A stretch of 33,307 nucleotides of DNA from Candidatus Izemoplasma sp. (GTDB taxonomy: Bacteria > Bacillota_I > Bacilli_A > Izemoplasmatales > Izemoplasmataceae): positions 1 to 33,307 of the forward strand of contig SLFZ01000104.1 of assembly GCA_007123975.1 (NCBI GenBank). The letters are read 5' to 3'. The translations under genes and the position numbers were made by a program. Positions 14,923-23,065 of the stretch are shown here, in pieces. Positions within the stretch are counted from its first letter, which is position 1; the number at the start of each line of letters is the position of its first letter. The notes under the pieces were generated by a model. It did not search any database. It saw only the letters and a list, made by a program, of their open reading frames with translations, and was not told the DNA's origin.

Positions 14923-15720
14923 GTGAAAATTGCATCGCTTTACCACCCGAAGGATGTCAACGATGCCCTAAGGGTGAGCCGTGAGTCTAAAGACACCGTT
15001 GTCTTTGGCGGCGGAGCCTGGCTGAAACTATCGCCCCGACGGGTCGAGCGCGCGGTGTTGCTCGATACCTTGAACCTTGCGGAAATCAGGGTTCATGATG
15101 ATGCCGTCGTGATTGGTGCCATGTGTACCTTGCGCTCCATGGAGACGCACGAAGCCATCCTCGACATCGGTCAGGGCATCCTTGTCGATGCGCTAGAGCA
15201 GATCATGGGAGTGGGCTTACGCAACATCGCCACCATCGGTGGCAGCGTGATGGGAAAATACGGTTTTTCCGACATCCTCCCAGTCTTGTTGGCGCTTGAG
15301 GCATCTTTGACGTTTGCCGAGGCAAAAGAGATGAGTCTGGAATCGTTTATGGCGTCGAAAAAACGCATGAACGACGTCTTGCTTGAGGTCTCAATTCCCC
15401 GCAAGAAAGCGATTGGCTACTTTAAAAAGGTCGCGACAACGCCGCTTGATTTTTCATTGCTTAACGTAACGGTTGTTAAAACCGACACACGGATTACCGT
15501 CGTGCTTGGTTCTCGCCCCGGTGGGGCGATGGGCCACGATGTGACCGAGTATATCAACGGCGCTAACGATATCGATAAAGCGGTTAAGCGTGCAGTTGAA
15601 TCGGTGCTTGAAGCCATTCCGCTCGGCCAAAACGTGCGGGCAACAAAAGCATACCGCGAGCAGCTAGCCAAAACCTACGTTCGCCGCGGACTTCTCGAGG
15701 TGATGCGCGATGAAAGTTAA
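14923..15720 (+). CDS. xdhB: Molybdenum hydroxylase set 1, FAD-binding subunit
   Basis: This 265-residue protein is a CoxM/XdhB-type FAD subunit, passing electrons from the iron-sulfur subunit to the final acceptor. FAD contacts are seen as VVFGGGAWLKL (26-36) and RNIATIGGSVMGKYGFSD (100-117), followed by the small C-terminal CO-dehydrogenase flavoprotein domain (about 165-262). The start is GTG at 14923 after an AAAGGGA site; it lies 6 nt after mocA. No NAD-binding domain is evident beyond the standard fold, so the acceptor (NAD, ferredoxin or other) is open. It is shorter than classical XdhB (about 290) and overlaps the iron-sulfur subunit gene by 11 nt. A clear xdh-type subunit; substrate unknown. 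Confidence 0.9.
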   Translation: MKIASLYHPKDVNDALRVSRESKDTVVFGGGAWLKLSPRRVERAVLLDTLNLAEIRVHDDAVVIGAMCTLRSMETHEAILDIGQGILVDALEQIMGVGLRNIATIGGSVMGKYGFSDILPVLLALEASLTFAEAKEMSLESFMASKKRMNDVLLEVSIPRKKAIGYFKKVATTPLDFSLLNVTVVKTDTRITVVLGSRPGGAMGHDVTEYINGANDIDKAVKRAVESVLEAIPLGQNVRATKAYREQLAKTYVRRGLLEVMRDES

Positions 15721-16162
15721 GCTGTTAATCAACCAACGGCCTCGTGTCGTAGACGTAGAACCCGATGAGTACCTACTGGATACGCTACGTCGCCACGACG
15801 TACTGAGTGTAAAACGGGGGTGCGACGCCGCGAGTTGTGGTGTTTGCACCGTGCTTATCGATGGGAAACCGACGCTTTCGTGCAGCGTCTTAAGCGCACG
15901 GTTGGAAGGCAAAGCAATTACCACCGTCGAGGGAGAACGAGAAGAAGTCACGCGGTTCTATACGTACTTTGGTGATGAGGGTGCCGACCAATGCGGTTTT
16001 TGCAATCCCGGGCTTGCGCTCACCGCCATCAGCATGAAGCGCACGTTCGATAATCCGTCTGAAGACGACATTCGTCGCTACATTGTCGCGAACCTGTGTC
16101 GTTGCTCAGGTTACGTCGCTCAGGTTCGAGCCATTAAACGGTATTTGGAGGAGTCCTCATGA
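15710..16162 (+). CDS. Molybdenum hydroxylase set 1, 2Fe-2S subunit
   Basis: The 150-residue protein has the two-cluster layout of small subunits of xanthine dehydrogenase and CO dehydrogenase. The N-terminal plant-ferredoxin-like domain carries Cys38, Cys43, Cys46 and Cys58; the C-terminal all-helical domain carries Cys95, Cys98, Cys130 and Cys132 (QCGFC and NLCRCSGY). All eight ligands are intact. It relays electrons from the molybdenum centre to FAD. It overlaps the FAD subunit by 11 nt and the molybdenum subunit by 4 nt, so the three subunits are translationally coupled and made in equal amounts. Confidence 0.95.
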   Translation: MKVKLLINQRPRVVDVEPDEYLLDTLRRHDVLSVKRGCDAASCGVCTVLIDGKPTLSCSVLSARLEGKAITTVEGEREEVTRFYTYFGDEGADQCGFCNPGLALTAISMKRTFDNPSEDDIRRYIVANLCRCSGYVAQVRAIKRYLEESS

Positions 16163-18483
16163 AAACCGTGAACCGTAAAACCCCATCCGTCGATGGAAAA
16201 GGCATCATGCTTGGTCGTCCCGCGTTTACCGACGACCTTGCCGATAAGGGCTCGTTAATCATCAAAGTCTTGCGTAGCCCCCACGCCTTTGCCCGCATCA
16301 AATCCATCGACGTTGAAAAAGCGAGAAAACACCCCGGTGTCGAACTGGTTTTAACCCATCGTGATGTGCCACGGGTTGCGTTTACGCGCGCCGGCCAGGG
16401 TTATCCCGAACCGTCGCCACACGATAAGTTCGTGCTTGATGAATACGTCAGATACGTCGGCGACGAAGTCGCCGTGGTTGCGGCCATTGACGAGACGATT
16501 GCCATGGAGGCGCTTGACCTGATCGACATCGATTACGAGGTGCTCGACCCCGTGCTCGATTTCGAAGAGGCCATTGATCATGAAAGCGTCATTCATCCAG
16601 AAGATGGCATTCGCGAAATGTTCCCAATCGGGTTTGAGCCAAAAAGAAACATCGCGGCCTCGTATAGAATGGATTTTGGCGATCTCGACAAGGCATTCTC
16701 AGAAAGCGACGTCATCATCGAAAAGACGTTCCACACCCAAGCTCAAGCGCACGTAATGATGGAGCCACACGCTGTCAACGCACGACTGGATTTCCAAGAT
16801 CGCCTCGTCATCATCAGCGCAACGCAGACACCGTTTCACGTGCGCCGAATTCTTTCGCAGACGCTTGATATTCCAATTGAAAAAATTCGCGTAATCAAAC
16901 CGCGTGTCGGCGGTGGATTCGGCGGAAAACAAGCCATTCATGGTGAGATGTTCGCCGCGCTCGTGACGATGCGAACGGGAAAACCATCGAAACTTGTCTA
17001 CACGCGAAAAGAAGTGTTCGAATCGACCTATACCCGCCACCCCATGAAACTACACGTCAAACTCGGTGCCACCAAAGAAGGCGCGTTAAAAGCCATCGAT
17101 TGGCATGTGCTATCAAACACTGGCGCCTACGGCGAGCACGCGTTGACCGTGTTCATGGTTGCCGGGTCAAAGGTGATGCCACTTTACAACAAGGTCGACG
17201 CCGGCCGTTTCCACGGCGACGTCGTCTACACAAACACCACGCCCGCCGGTGCGTACCGTGGGTACGGTGCGATCCAGGGGAACTTCGCGCTCGAATCGGC
17301 CGTTGACATTCTCTGTGCTGAACTCGGCATGGACCCGATTGCTTTCCGTGAGAAAAACATGATGCGCGAAGGCGAAACCTCACCGGTGTTTGAAATCATG
17401 GGAGAGGGCACCGAGGGCACCGCCATGACCATGGAAACGTGTAAGCTTGATTATTGTCTATCACGCGGACTGGAACTGGTTGATTGGAAGAACATTTATC
17501 CAAGAAAAACCCTAAAAGACGGTAAAATTCGTTCAGTCGGCATGGCGCTGGCGATGCAAGGAAGTGGTATTCCTTACATCGACATGGGTGCCGCCACCAT
17601 CAAACTGAACGACGCCGGCTTTTACAACCTCACCGTCGGTGCAACCGACATTGGGCAGGGTTCCGACACCGTGCTTGCGCAAATCGCAGCCGAAACACTC
17701 GGCGTGCACATCAACAAGGTCATCGTCTATTCTTCAGACACCGACTTAACGCCCTTTGACACCGGCGCATACGCCTCAAGCACCACCTACGTTTCCGGCA
17801 ATGCCGTGCATCGGGCCGCGCTCCACATGCGGGAGATGCTTATCGAGGAAGCCGCCGTCGTCTTTGGTGTCGATGTCGAGTCCATCGACTTTGACGGCGC
17901 GACATTCACCAACAAAGAAGATGAGAAGACGATTACCCTCGAGAAACTCGCAAACCGCATCACCTACAACGAAGACCAAAAACAACTCACCGCCACAAGC
18001 AGTTACGTCGGCACGAAATCGCCACCGCCGTTTATGGCCGGGTTTATCGACATTCTCATCGACAAAGAAACCGGTGAAATCGAGATACTCGATTATGTCA
18101 GCGTTGTTGATTGTGGTGTCCCCATCAATCCGAAACTGGCCCAAGGCCAAGTCGAAGGCGGCATTGTTCAAGGCCTTGGCATGGCACTGTATGAAGATGT
18201 GAAACGCACCAAGAACGGGTCATTGATTTCGCACGATCTGCTGAACTATAAAATTCCAACCAACATGGATGTGAAGAAACTGACAACCGAATTCGCACTC
18301 AGCCACGAAGACAGCGGACCATACGGCGCGAAATCGGTTGGCGAAATCGGCATCGATACGCCACCGGCTGCACTCGCCAACGCCATCTATAACGCGCTGG
18401 GCATTCGCTTGACCTCACTGCCCTTTACGCCAGAAAAAATCATCCGTGCGCTGCACGAAAAAGAAGGAGAGAAAACGTCATGA
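16159..18483 (+). CDS. xdhA: Molybdenum hydroxylase set 1, molybdopterin-binding large subunit (xanthine dehydrogenase type)
   Basis: The 774-residue catalytic subunit shows the xanthine-dehydrogenase family pattern: VGGGFGGK (250-257, cofactor binding), MMEPHAV (Glu202), GAYRGYG (Arg367, substrate-orienting position in xanthine oxidase), TDIGQGSDT, and the base-providing glutamate Glu729 in AKSVGEIGIDTPPAA. Such enzymes hydroxylate purines (hypoxanthine to xanthine to urate) or other N-heterocycles with water as oxygen source, or run in reverse. Retention of the Glu and Arg pair favours a purine substrate, by analogy only. It may use selenium at the active site as in selenium-dependent hydroxylases, but sequence does not show this. 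It overlaps the 2Fe-2S gene and the membrane-protein gene by 4 nt each. Confidence 0.93.
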   Translation: MKTVNRKTPSVDGKGIMLGRPAFTDDLADKGSLIIKVLRSPHAFARIKSIDVEKARKHPGVELVLTHRDVPRVAFTRAGQGYPEPSPHDKFVLDEYVRYVGDEVAVVAAIDETIAMEALDLIDIDYEVLDPVLDFEEAIDHESVIHPEDGIREMFPIGFEPKRNIAASYRMDFGDLDKAFSESDVIIEKTFHTQAQAHVMMEPHAVNARLDFQDRLVIISATQTPFHVRRILSQTLDIPIEKIRVIKPRVGGGFGGKQAIHGEMFAALVTMRTGKPSKLVYTRKEVFESTYTRHPMKLHVKLGATKEGALKAIDWHVLSNTGAYGEHALTVFMVAGSKVMPLYNKVDAGRFHGDVVYTNTTPAGAYRGYGAIQGNFALESAVDILCAELGMDPIAFREKNMMREGETSPVFEIMGEGTEGTAMTMETCKLDYCLSRGLELVDWKNIYPRKTLKDGKIRSVGMALAMQGSGIPYIDMGAATIKLNDAGFYNLTVGATDIGQGSDTVLAQIAAETLGVHINKVIVYSSDTDLTPFDTGAYASSTTYVSGNAVHRAALHMREMLIEEAAVVFGVDVESIDFDGATFTNKEDEKTITLEKLANRITYNEDQKQLTATSSYVGTKSPPPFMAGFIDILIDKETGEIEILDYVSVVDCGVPINPKLAQGQVEGGIVQGLGMALYEDVKRTKNGSLISHDLLNYKIPTNMDVKKLTTEFALSHEDSGPYGAKSVGEIGIDTPPAALANAIYNALGIRLTSLPFTPEKIIRALHEKEGEKTS

Positions 18484-19124
18484 AAACACTCAAATTTTGG
18501 CCTGTGATTCTGTTTTACGGAGCCCTTTGGGGTATCCTCGAAGCAACGTTAGGGTTTGTGCTTCAACTGCCGTTTTTCCCGCATATCGCCTCGGGCTTGG
18601 TAATGTTCCCGGTTGCGATGACGCTGCTCACTGCGGCTTATCGTCACACGCGTTCGGCGAAAAGCCTTCTCTACATCGGTGTGGTCGCCGCTAGTGTTAA
18701 AGCCGTGAATTTGTTGGCACCGAGCATTCTGATGCCTTGGCGAACGTACAATCCGATGATCGCCATTGTTCTAGAAAGTTTGCTTGTCATGGCAGTCATC
18801 GCCGTGGTCGTGGCTCGTCCATGGCCGCAAAAAATCGCGGCGATACTCGTCGCAAGCATCGGCTGGCGCTTCGCCTTCATGGGCGTGCAAGGCCTGCGGT
18901 ATGCGTTGAGTGATTTCACGCACGTGAACTTAACATCGTGGCGCCTTTTCACCGAGTTTACGCTCTTCCAAGGATTCTTGAGTGGCGTGATCGCGGTGGC
19001 ATTTGTCGCTGTGTTCTTGCGAATGGTTAAACCGCGAGAAGCCTTGGAGCGCAAGCCTTGGCTTCAACCGCATTATGCCAGTGCATTGTTTGTGCTTGCG
19101 CTGGTTCTAACGTACGTCTTATAA
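18480..19124 (+). CDS. Multi-pass membrane protein of unknown function inside the molybdenum hydroxylase operon
   Basis: The 214-residue protein is very hydrophobic with six or seven predicted helices (about 7-29, 38-54, 60-80, 92-112, 116-135, 155-180, 195-213). It begins with a distinctive WGILEATLGFVLQLPFF and has conserved-looking polar spots such as LLAPSILMPWRTYNPM between helices three and four. Size and helix number would fit an ECF-transporter S component, though I see no diagnostic motif and no EcfA/EcfT genes. It overlaps the large subunit stop by 4 nt (ATGA), a strong sign of functional coupling with the hydroxylase. A role in purine, molybdate or electron-carrier handling is possible. 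I do not recognise the family. Confidence 0.85.
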   Translation: MKTLKFWPVILFYGALWGILEATLGFVLQLPFFPHIASGLVMFPVAMTLLTAAYRHTRSAKSLLYIGVVAASVKAVNLLAPSILMPWRTYNPMIAIVLESLLVMAVIAVVVARPWPQKIAAILVASIGWRFAFMGVQGLRYALSDFTHVNLTSWRLFTEFTLFQGFLSGVIAVAFVAVFLRMVKPREALERKPWLQPHYASALFVLALVLTYVL

Positions 19125-19125
19125 T
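19096..19125 (+). promoter_or_regulatory. xdhC: Candidate internal promoter before xdhC
   Basis: TTGCGC (19096-19101) and a perfect TATAAT (19120-19125) are 18 bp apart; the -10 contains the stop codon of the membrane-protein gene. The predicted start, near 19132, falls within the left arm of the hairpin at 19129-19159, so transcripts begun here could escape termination. Confidence 0.4.
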
Positions 19126-19128
19126 CAT

Positions 19129-19165
19129 GGCCAAGGTATGTGTTTCGCATGCCTTGGCTATTTTT
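19129..19165 (+). terminator. Internal terminator/attenuator between the two halves of the purine cluster
   Basis: A 12-bp stem (19129-19140 with 19148-19159, two G-T wobbles) around TGTTTCG is followed by ATTTTT. It lies 5 nt after the membrane-protein stop and 6 nt before the AAGGAGG of xdhC. It would reduce readthrough from the first into the second half of the cluster. Confidence 0.7.
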
Positions 19166-19185
19166 GACACCAAGGAGGTTTCAAC

Positions 19186-20028
19186 ATGGACGTGTATGAG
19201 AAGCTTTTAGCATGCCGTCGACAAAACATTCCCGCCGTCATTGTGACCGCGGTTGAAAAACAAGGCGAAGGCCCTGTCGCAGTGGGCAAAAAGATGATCG
19301 TGACGGCTCGCGGCGAGGCCCATGGCACGGTGGGCGGCGGCAACCTCGAGTTTCACGCGCGGGAAAAGTGTAAAGAGATTTTGAAGACACGCAAACATCT
19401 CCATGAACGCTACGTGCTTAACGACGGTAAAGTCGTTCCCGGCGCGAAAACGTTGCCGATGGTCTGCGGCGGCATTGTGACGCTCTTTTATGAGTATGTT
19501 GGCGCCGAAATGACGGTCTATGTGTTCGGCGCCGGTCACGTTGGCCAAGCGCTCGTCAACACGATGCGACCGCTCAATGCCCACATCACGGTCATCGATG
19601 AACGCGAGGTTGTCATTACGCGCTTTCAAAACGCCGATCGTACGGTGCATTCCGGGTTTGCCGATTTCATCGACAAAGAAGGCATTGAACCCGGCGCGTT
19701 TGTTGTCATTTGCACGCCTTCGCATGCGTATGACTACCACGTCATCAATAAAGTTTTTGAGAAAAAACTAGAGCCAAAGTACATGGGCATGCTATGCAGT
19801 CCGAAGAAACTGCGCGAGTACTTGGAAAAAGCCTATGAACGATTCGGAAAATCGATTGATTTAAGCCGTTTTTACGCACCAATCGGCCTATCAACGGGCG
19901 GTGGTTCGCCCGAAGAAATCGCGATATCGATAGCCGCTGAAATCTTAGCCGTACACCACGACAAACCGATTATCGGCCACATGAGGGAGACCGAAAATGG
20001 TAACCGTCGTTACTGGGAAAATGAATGA
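19186..20028 (+). CDS. xdhC: XdhC/CoxI-family molybdenum hydroxylase maturation factor
   Basis: The 280-residue protein has the two XdhC domains. The N-terminal part (about 1-105) carries GEGPVAVGKKMIV, GTVGGGNLEFHAR (47-59) and MVCGGIV (Cys94). The C-terminal Rossmann domain (from about 109) carries VYVFGAGHVGQAL and closes with PIGLSTGGGSPEEIAISIAAE. XdhC-type proteins bind the molybdenum cofactor, help its sulfuration and deliver it to xanthine-dehydrogenase-type enzymes. It lacks the layout of YqeB, the selenium-associated relative. A strong AAGGAGG site precedes the ATG. The gene overlaps the NTPase downstream by 32 nt. It probably serves both hydroxylases. Confidence 0.9.
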   Translation: MDVYEKLLACRRQNIPAVIVTAVEKQGEGPVAVGKKMIVTARGEAHGTVGGGNLEFHAREKCKEILKTRKHLHERYVLNDGKVVPGAKTLPMVCGGIVTLFYEYVGAEMTVYVFGAGHVGQALVNTMRPLNAHITVIDEREVVITRFQNADRTVHSGFADFIDKEGIEPGAFVVICTPSHAYDYHVINKVFEKKLEPKYMGMLCSPKKLREYLEKAYERFGKSIDLSRFYAPIGLSTGGGSPEEIAISIAAEILAVHHDKPIIGHMRETENGNRRYWENE

Positions 20029-20497
20029 GGGAAAAACCACGGCGATGATGAACCTGCACGCCCGTGAGGGCGGAGACGGCTTTGTCTCGCTCAAACGGAT
20101 GCAAGGCAACGATGTCTTGCATTTCGACGCGATGCGCCTGTCGGATGGTGAAACGCGACGTTTCGCTGCCCATGAGGCGCACACCATCATTGACTTTCCC
20201 GAAGGGGCTCAACTTGGTCCTTATCGCTTTCACAAAGAAACGCTTGATTGGATTGCATCGTCTGTCGATGCGATGATTGCGCAGAAGACGTCGCCCATCT
20301 ACCTTGATGAAGTCGGTGTTTTGGAGTTGCGCGGCGAAGGGTTTCACCACGCAATAAGCGCGCTCATCGACGCGGGATGCGATCTCGTGCTCTCAATACG
20401 TGAAGACTTGGTTCCAAAAATCATAGAGAAATATGACCTTACCATAACGCGCAAGCTTTTTGCAAACGAGGTGACGCCATGCACGACATCGCCATAA
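19997..20497 (+). CDS. THEP1-like P-loop NTPase in the molybdenum hydroxylase cluster
   Basis: The 166-residue protein has Walker A GKMNEGKT (7-14) right at the N-terminus and a Walker B-like IYLDEVGVLEL (101-111) with Asp104-Glu105, the pattern of THEP1-type nucleoside-triphosphatases and related small NTPases. There is no additional domain. The ATG follows AGGGAG by 7 nt and lies inside the end of xdhC (32-nt overlap); its own end overlaps hyuA by 19 nt. Such deep overlaps on both sides suggest a fixed part of the pathway. Position next to xdhC points to a role in cofactor maturation or insertion, comparable in place to YqeC, to which I see no clear sequence likeness. Substrate nucleotide unknown. 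Confidence 0.8.
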   Translation: MVTVVTGKMNEGKTTAMMNLHAREGGDGFVSLKRMQGNDVLHFDAMRLSDGETRRFAAHEAHTIIDFPEGAQLGPYRFHKETLDWIASSVDAMIAQKTSPIYLDEVGVLELRGEGFHHAISALIDAGCDLVLSIREDLVPKIIEKYDLTITRKLFANEVTPCTTSP

Positions 20498-21759
20498 AAC
20501 ACGGCCGCGTGTATCATGAGGGGCGCTGGGTTAAAACCAATGTCTACATTGATGACGAACGCATCGCTGCCATCACCGATGACGACTTGCCCGCGCATGA
20601 GATCATTGATGCCACGCAAAAAGACGTCTTGCCCGGCCTGATCGATCCACACGTTCATTTTGAGCTCGATTTGGGCGAGGCCGTTTCAGTGGATGACTTT
20701 TTAGGTGGGTCGAAAGCGGCCTTGCATGGTGGTGTAACCACGGTCATCGACTTCCTTGATCCGACCGACACCGTTGAAGGCTTAAAAGCCGCGTACATCA
20801 AGCGAAAGAAGCAGGCTGAAAAAAGCCTTATCGACGTGCGTTTTCACGCGACGCTTAAAGCGCCAAAATGCGACCTCGAAGCCTACGTGAAGACCGTGAA
20901 AGCCCTCGGAATGCACTCCATCAAGGTGTTCACAACCTATTCCGAATCCGGACGACGTACCGATGACGACGCGATTGCGACGCTTTTGAAGCTCACGACG
21001 AAACACGATTTCACCCTTGTCGTTCACGCCGAACGTGACGAACGGATTGTGCACGATGACCGGTTTACGCACGAAGATCTCACAACGTCTCGCCCGGAAG
21101 TTGCGGAGATTGAGGCCGCATTAAGGCTTTCTGAACTCATCCGCGTCACCGCAGGGCGAGCCTACATGGTGCACACGAGCAGTGGACGCACCGTTGAACT
21201 GCTTAAGCAGCGGGCCGCGGACTTGCTTAATAAAAAACTCTTTTTAGAAACCTGCCCGCAATACCTCATCTTTAACGAAGATCGTTTAAAAGGCGAAGAA
21301 GGCAAGCGTTTCACGTTCGCACCGCCGCTACGCGACGATGTTGCGCGACAAAAACTGCTCGCGCATGAAAATGCAATCTACGCCTTTGGCACCGATCATT
21401 GCGCGTTTCATTGGGCCGACAAAGACAAACCGCGTCTGCGCGATATCCCTCTCGGCATTGGTGGCGTTGAATTTAGCTATGGGGTGCTTGATTTGGTCGT
21501 TGGAGAAAGCGTCGTTCAGCGCATGAGCGAGCGTTTGGCGACGCTCTTCAAGATTGAAGGAAAAGGACGTCTCAGCGAAGGCGCCATCGCCGACGTTGCC
21601 ATCTATGATGCGACGCCTCGGGTGGTCGAATCCCACCATGGTAACGCCGATTATAGCGTCTACACCGGAGAGACGGTCTCAGGCAAGTTCACCGACGTCA
21701 TTGCGCGTGGTAATGTGGTGTTGCGGGATGGCTTACTGGTGATGAAGGAGGATGCGTAA
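20479..21759 (+). CDS. hyuA: Dihydropyrimidinase/hydantoinase-family cyclic amidohydrolase (HyuA/YgeZ type)
   Basis: The 426-residue enzyme has the full binuclear metal site of D-hydantoinases and dihydropyrimidinases: His58-x-His60 (LIDPHVHFEL), Lys149 (SIKVFTTY, the carbamylated lysine), His183 (VVHAE), His232 (MVHTSSG) and Asp306 (FGTDHCAFH). The family opens cyclic amides such as dihydrouracil, hydantoins and allantoin. In the purine cluster HyuA is thought to open a ring of a reduced or hydrolysed urate derivative. It is slightly shorter than E. coli HyuA (461). The start lies in the last codons of the NTPase gene. Which ring it opens cannot be told from sequence; dihydrouracil is an alternative. 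Confidence 0.92.
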   Translation: MHDIAIKHGRVYHEGRWVKTNVYIDDERIAAITDDDLPAHEIIDATQKDVLPGLIDPHVHFELDLGEAVSVDDFLGGSKAALHGGVTTVIDFLDPTDTVEGLKAAYIKRKKQAEKSLIDVRFHATLKAPKCDLEAYVKTVKALGMHSIKVFTTYSESGRRTDDDAIATLLKLTTKHDFTLVVHAERDERIVHDDRFTHEDLTTSRPEVAEIEAALRLSELIRVTAGRAYMVHTSSGRTVELLKQRAADLLNKKLFLETCPQYLIFNEDRLKGEEGKRFTFAPPLRDDVARQKLLAHENAIYAFGTDHCAFHWADKDKPRLRDIPLGIGGVEFSYGVLDLVVGESVVQRMSERLATLFKIEGKGRLSEGAIADVAIYDATPRVVESHHGNADYSVYTGETVSGKFTDVIARGNVVLRDGLLVMKEDA

Positions 21760-21760
21760 G

Positions 21761-23062
21761 ATGAAAAAAGCGCTGATCAACGTCCGCATTTACGACTACG
21801 ATACCTACATCGAAAACGGGTTTGTCGTTTTTGGCGAAGCGGTTGAAGCGGTTGGCCCAATGGCTGAATTTAACCATCCGGTTGACGAATGCATCGATGG
21901 CAACGGATTGCTTGTGTTGCCGGGGTTCGTCCTTGGCCATACGCATATCTATTCCACGTTTGCGCGTGGGCTTGCGCTTCCATTCAACCCGCACAGTTTT
22001 CAAGACATACTCGACCAACTCTGGTGGAAAATCGATCGCCAACTCGACAACGACACAACCTACCATAGCGCCGTGGTCTACGCCACAGACGCGCTCAAAA
22101 ACGGCATCACCACCATCATCGACCACCATGCCAGCGGACAAGACATCGAGGGTTCGCTCGATGCCTTAACACGCGGTGTGGTTGATAAAGTCGGTCTGCG
22201 TGGCATGTTCTGTTTTGAATCGAGCGATCGCTTTGACATCGACGCGTGCATCCGCGAAAACCAATCGTTCATAGACCAAAACCACACGGGAAAAACCGCC
22301 GCGCATTTCGGGTTGCACGCATCGATGAGCCTAAGCGATGATTCGCTAGTCCGCATCGCAAAAGCGCGGAAAGGCGCCCCCATTCATGTTCACGTTGCGG
22401 AAAGCGAACTCGACCAAGAAAACGCGCTGAAGCGGTCGAATGCGCGTGTTGTCAAACGACTCGATGCCCATGGCCTTTTAGGAGAAGACGCGTTGATCGT
22501 CCATGGGCTACATCTTGATGAAGATGAGCTCGATATTCTCAAAGACCGTCGTGTGACGGTGGCTTTGAATGTCGGGTCGAACATGAACAACGCCGTTGGG
22601 TTGCCGTTGTACCGCGAACTGAAGGCGCGAAACATCCCTGTGATTGTCGGCAACGATGGCTTATCCACGAGCGTGACCAACGAGTATTTGACGTTGATGC
22701 ATTCGATGCATTTAAAAGATGCGACGCCCTTAGCGTTTGGCCTTGATGACATGCACACGTTAATCGAGACGACCTACGCGTATGCCTCACGGCGTTTGGG
22801 CATCAAGTTGGGTAAAATTTGTCCCGGATACGCAGCTGATTTGATTGCACTCCCCTATGATCCACCGACGCCCATGAACGAAACGAACGCGCTGGGCCAT
22901 CTGGTGTTTGGCATGTTTGCGGCTTTCAAGGTAAAACACGCCTTCGTTGGTGGCGAATGTGTGCTTCGGGATTATGCCGTTCCTTGGGATGAAAAGCGCG
23001 CATACGGCGACGCCCGCGAGGCCGCCGATGCGTTATGGAATCGAATAAGGAAAGAAGGGTGA
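21761..23062 (+). CDS. ssnA: SsnA-type amidohydrolase (aminohydrolase of the purine cluster)
   Basis: I take the ATG at 21761 (433 residues), 9 nt after AAGGAGG; an in-frame ATG at 21752 touches the binding site. It is a chlorohydrolase/cytosine-deaminase-type amidohydrolase with His60-x-His62 (LGHTHIYSTFARGL), His211 (HVHVAESELD), His248 (IVHGLHLDE) and Asp299 (GNDGLSTS), all metal or catalytic positions. SsnA is a steady companion of ygfK, ygfM and xdhD in E. coli and many anaerobes. Related enzymes deaminate guanine, 8-oxoguanine or triazines, so it may remove an amino group or open a ring of a purine-derived intermediate. The exact reaction is not fixed by sequence. It ends 3 nt before the PreA-like gene. 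Confidence 0.9.
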   Translation: MKKALINVRIYDYDTYIENGFVVFGEAVEAVGPMAEFNHPVDECIDGNGLLVLPGFVLGHTHIYSTFARGLALPFNPHSFQDILDQLWWKIDRQLDNDTTYHSAVVYATDALKNGITTIIDHHASGQDIEGSLDALTRGVVDKVGLRGMFCFESSDRFDIDACIRENQSFIDQNHTGKTAAHFGLHASMSLSDDSLVRIAKARKGAPIHVHVAESELDQENALKRSNARVVKRLDAHGLLGEDALIVHGLHLDEDELDILKDRRVTVALNVGSNMNNAVGLPLYRELKARNIPVIVGNDGLSTSVTNEYLTLMHSMHLKDATPLAFGLDDMHTLIETTYAYASRRLGIKLGKICPGYAADLIALPYDPPTPMNETNALGHLVFGMFAAFKVKHAFVGGECVLRDYAVPWDEKRAYGDAREAADALWNRIRKEG

Positions 23063-23065
23063 CCG

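Noticed and set aside
19186..20028. Annotation of the XdhC-like gene as yqeB, the selenium marker
   Set aside because: The two-domain XdhC layout with GTVGGGNLEFHAR and GAGHVGQAL is clear; YqeB features are not seen.
22390..22758. Long open frames on the minus strand inside ssnA, ade, psuG and other genes
   Set aside because: They lie antisense to well-supported genes, have low-complexity Ser/Arg/Thr-rich translations and no ribosome binding sites. They are by-products of codon bias.
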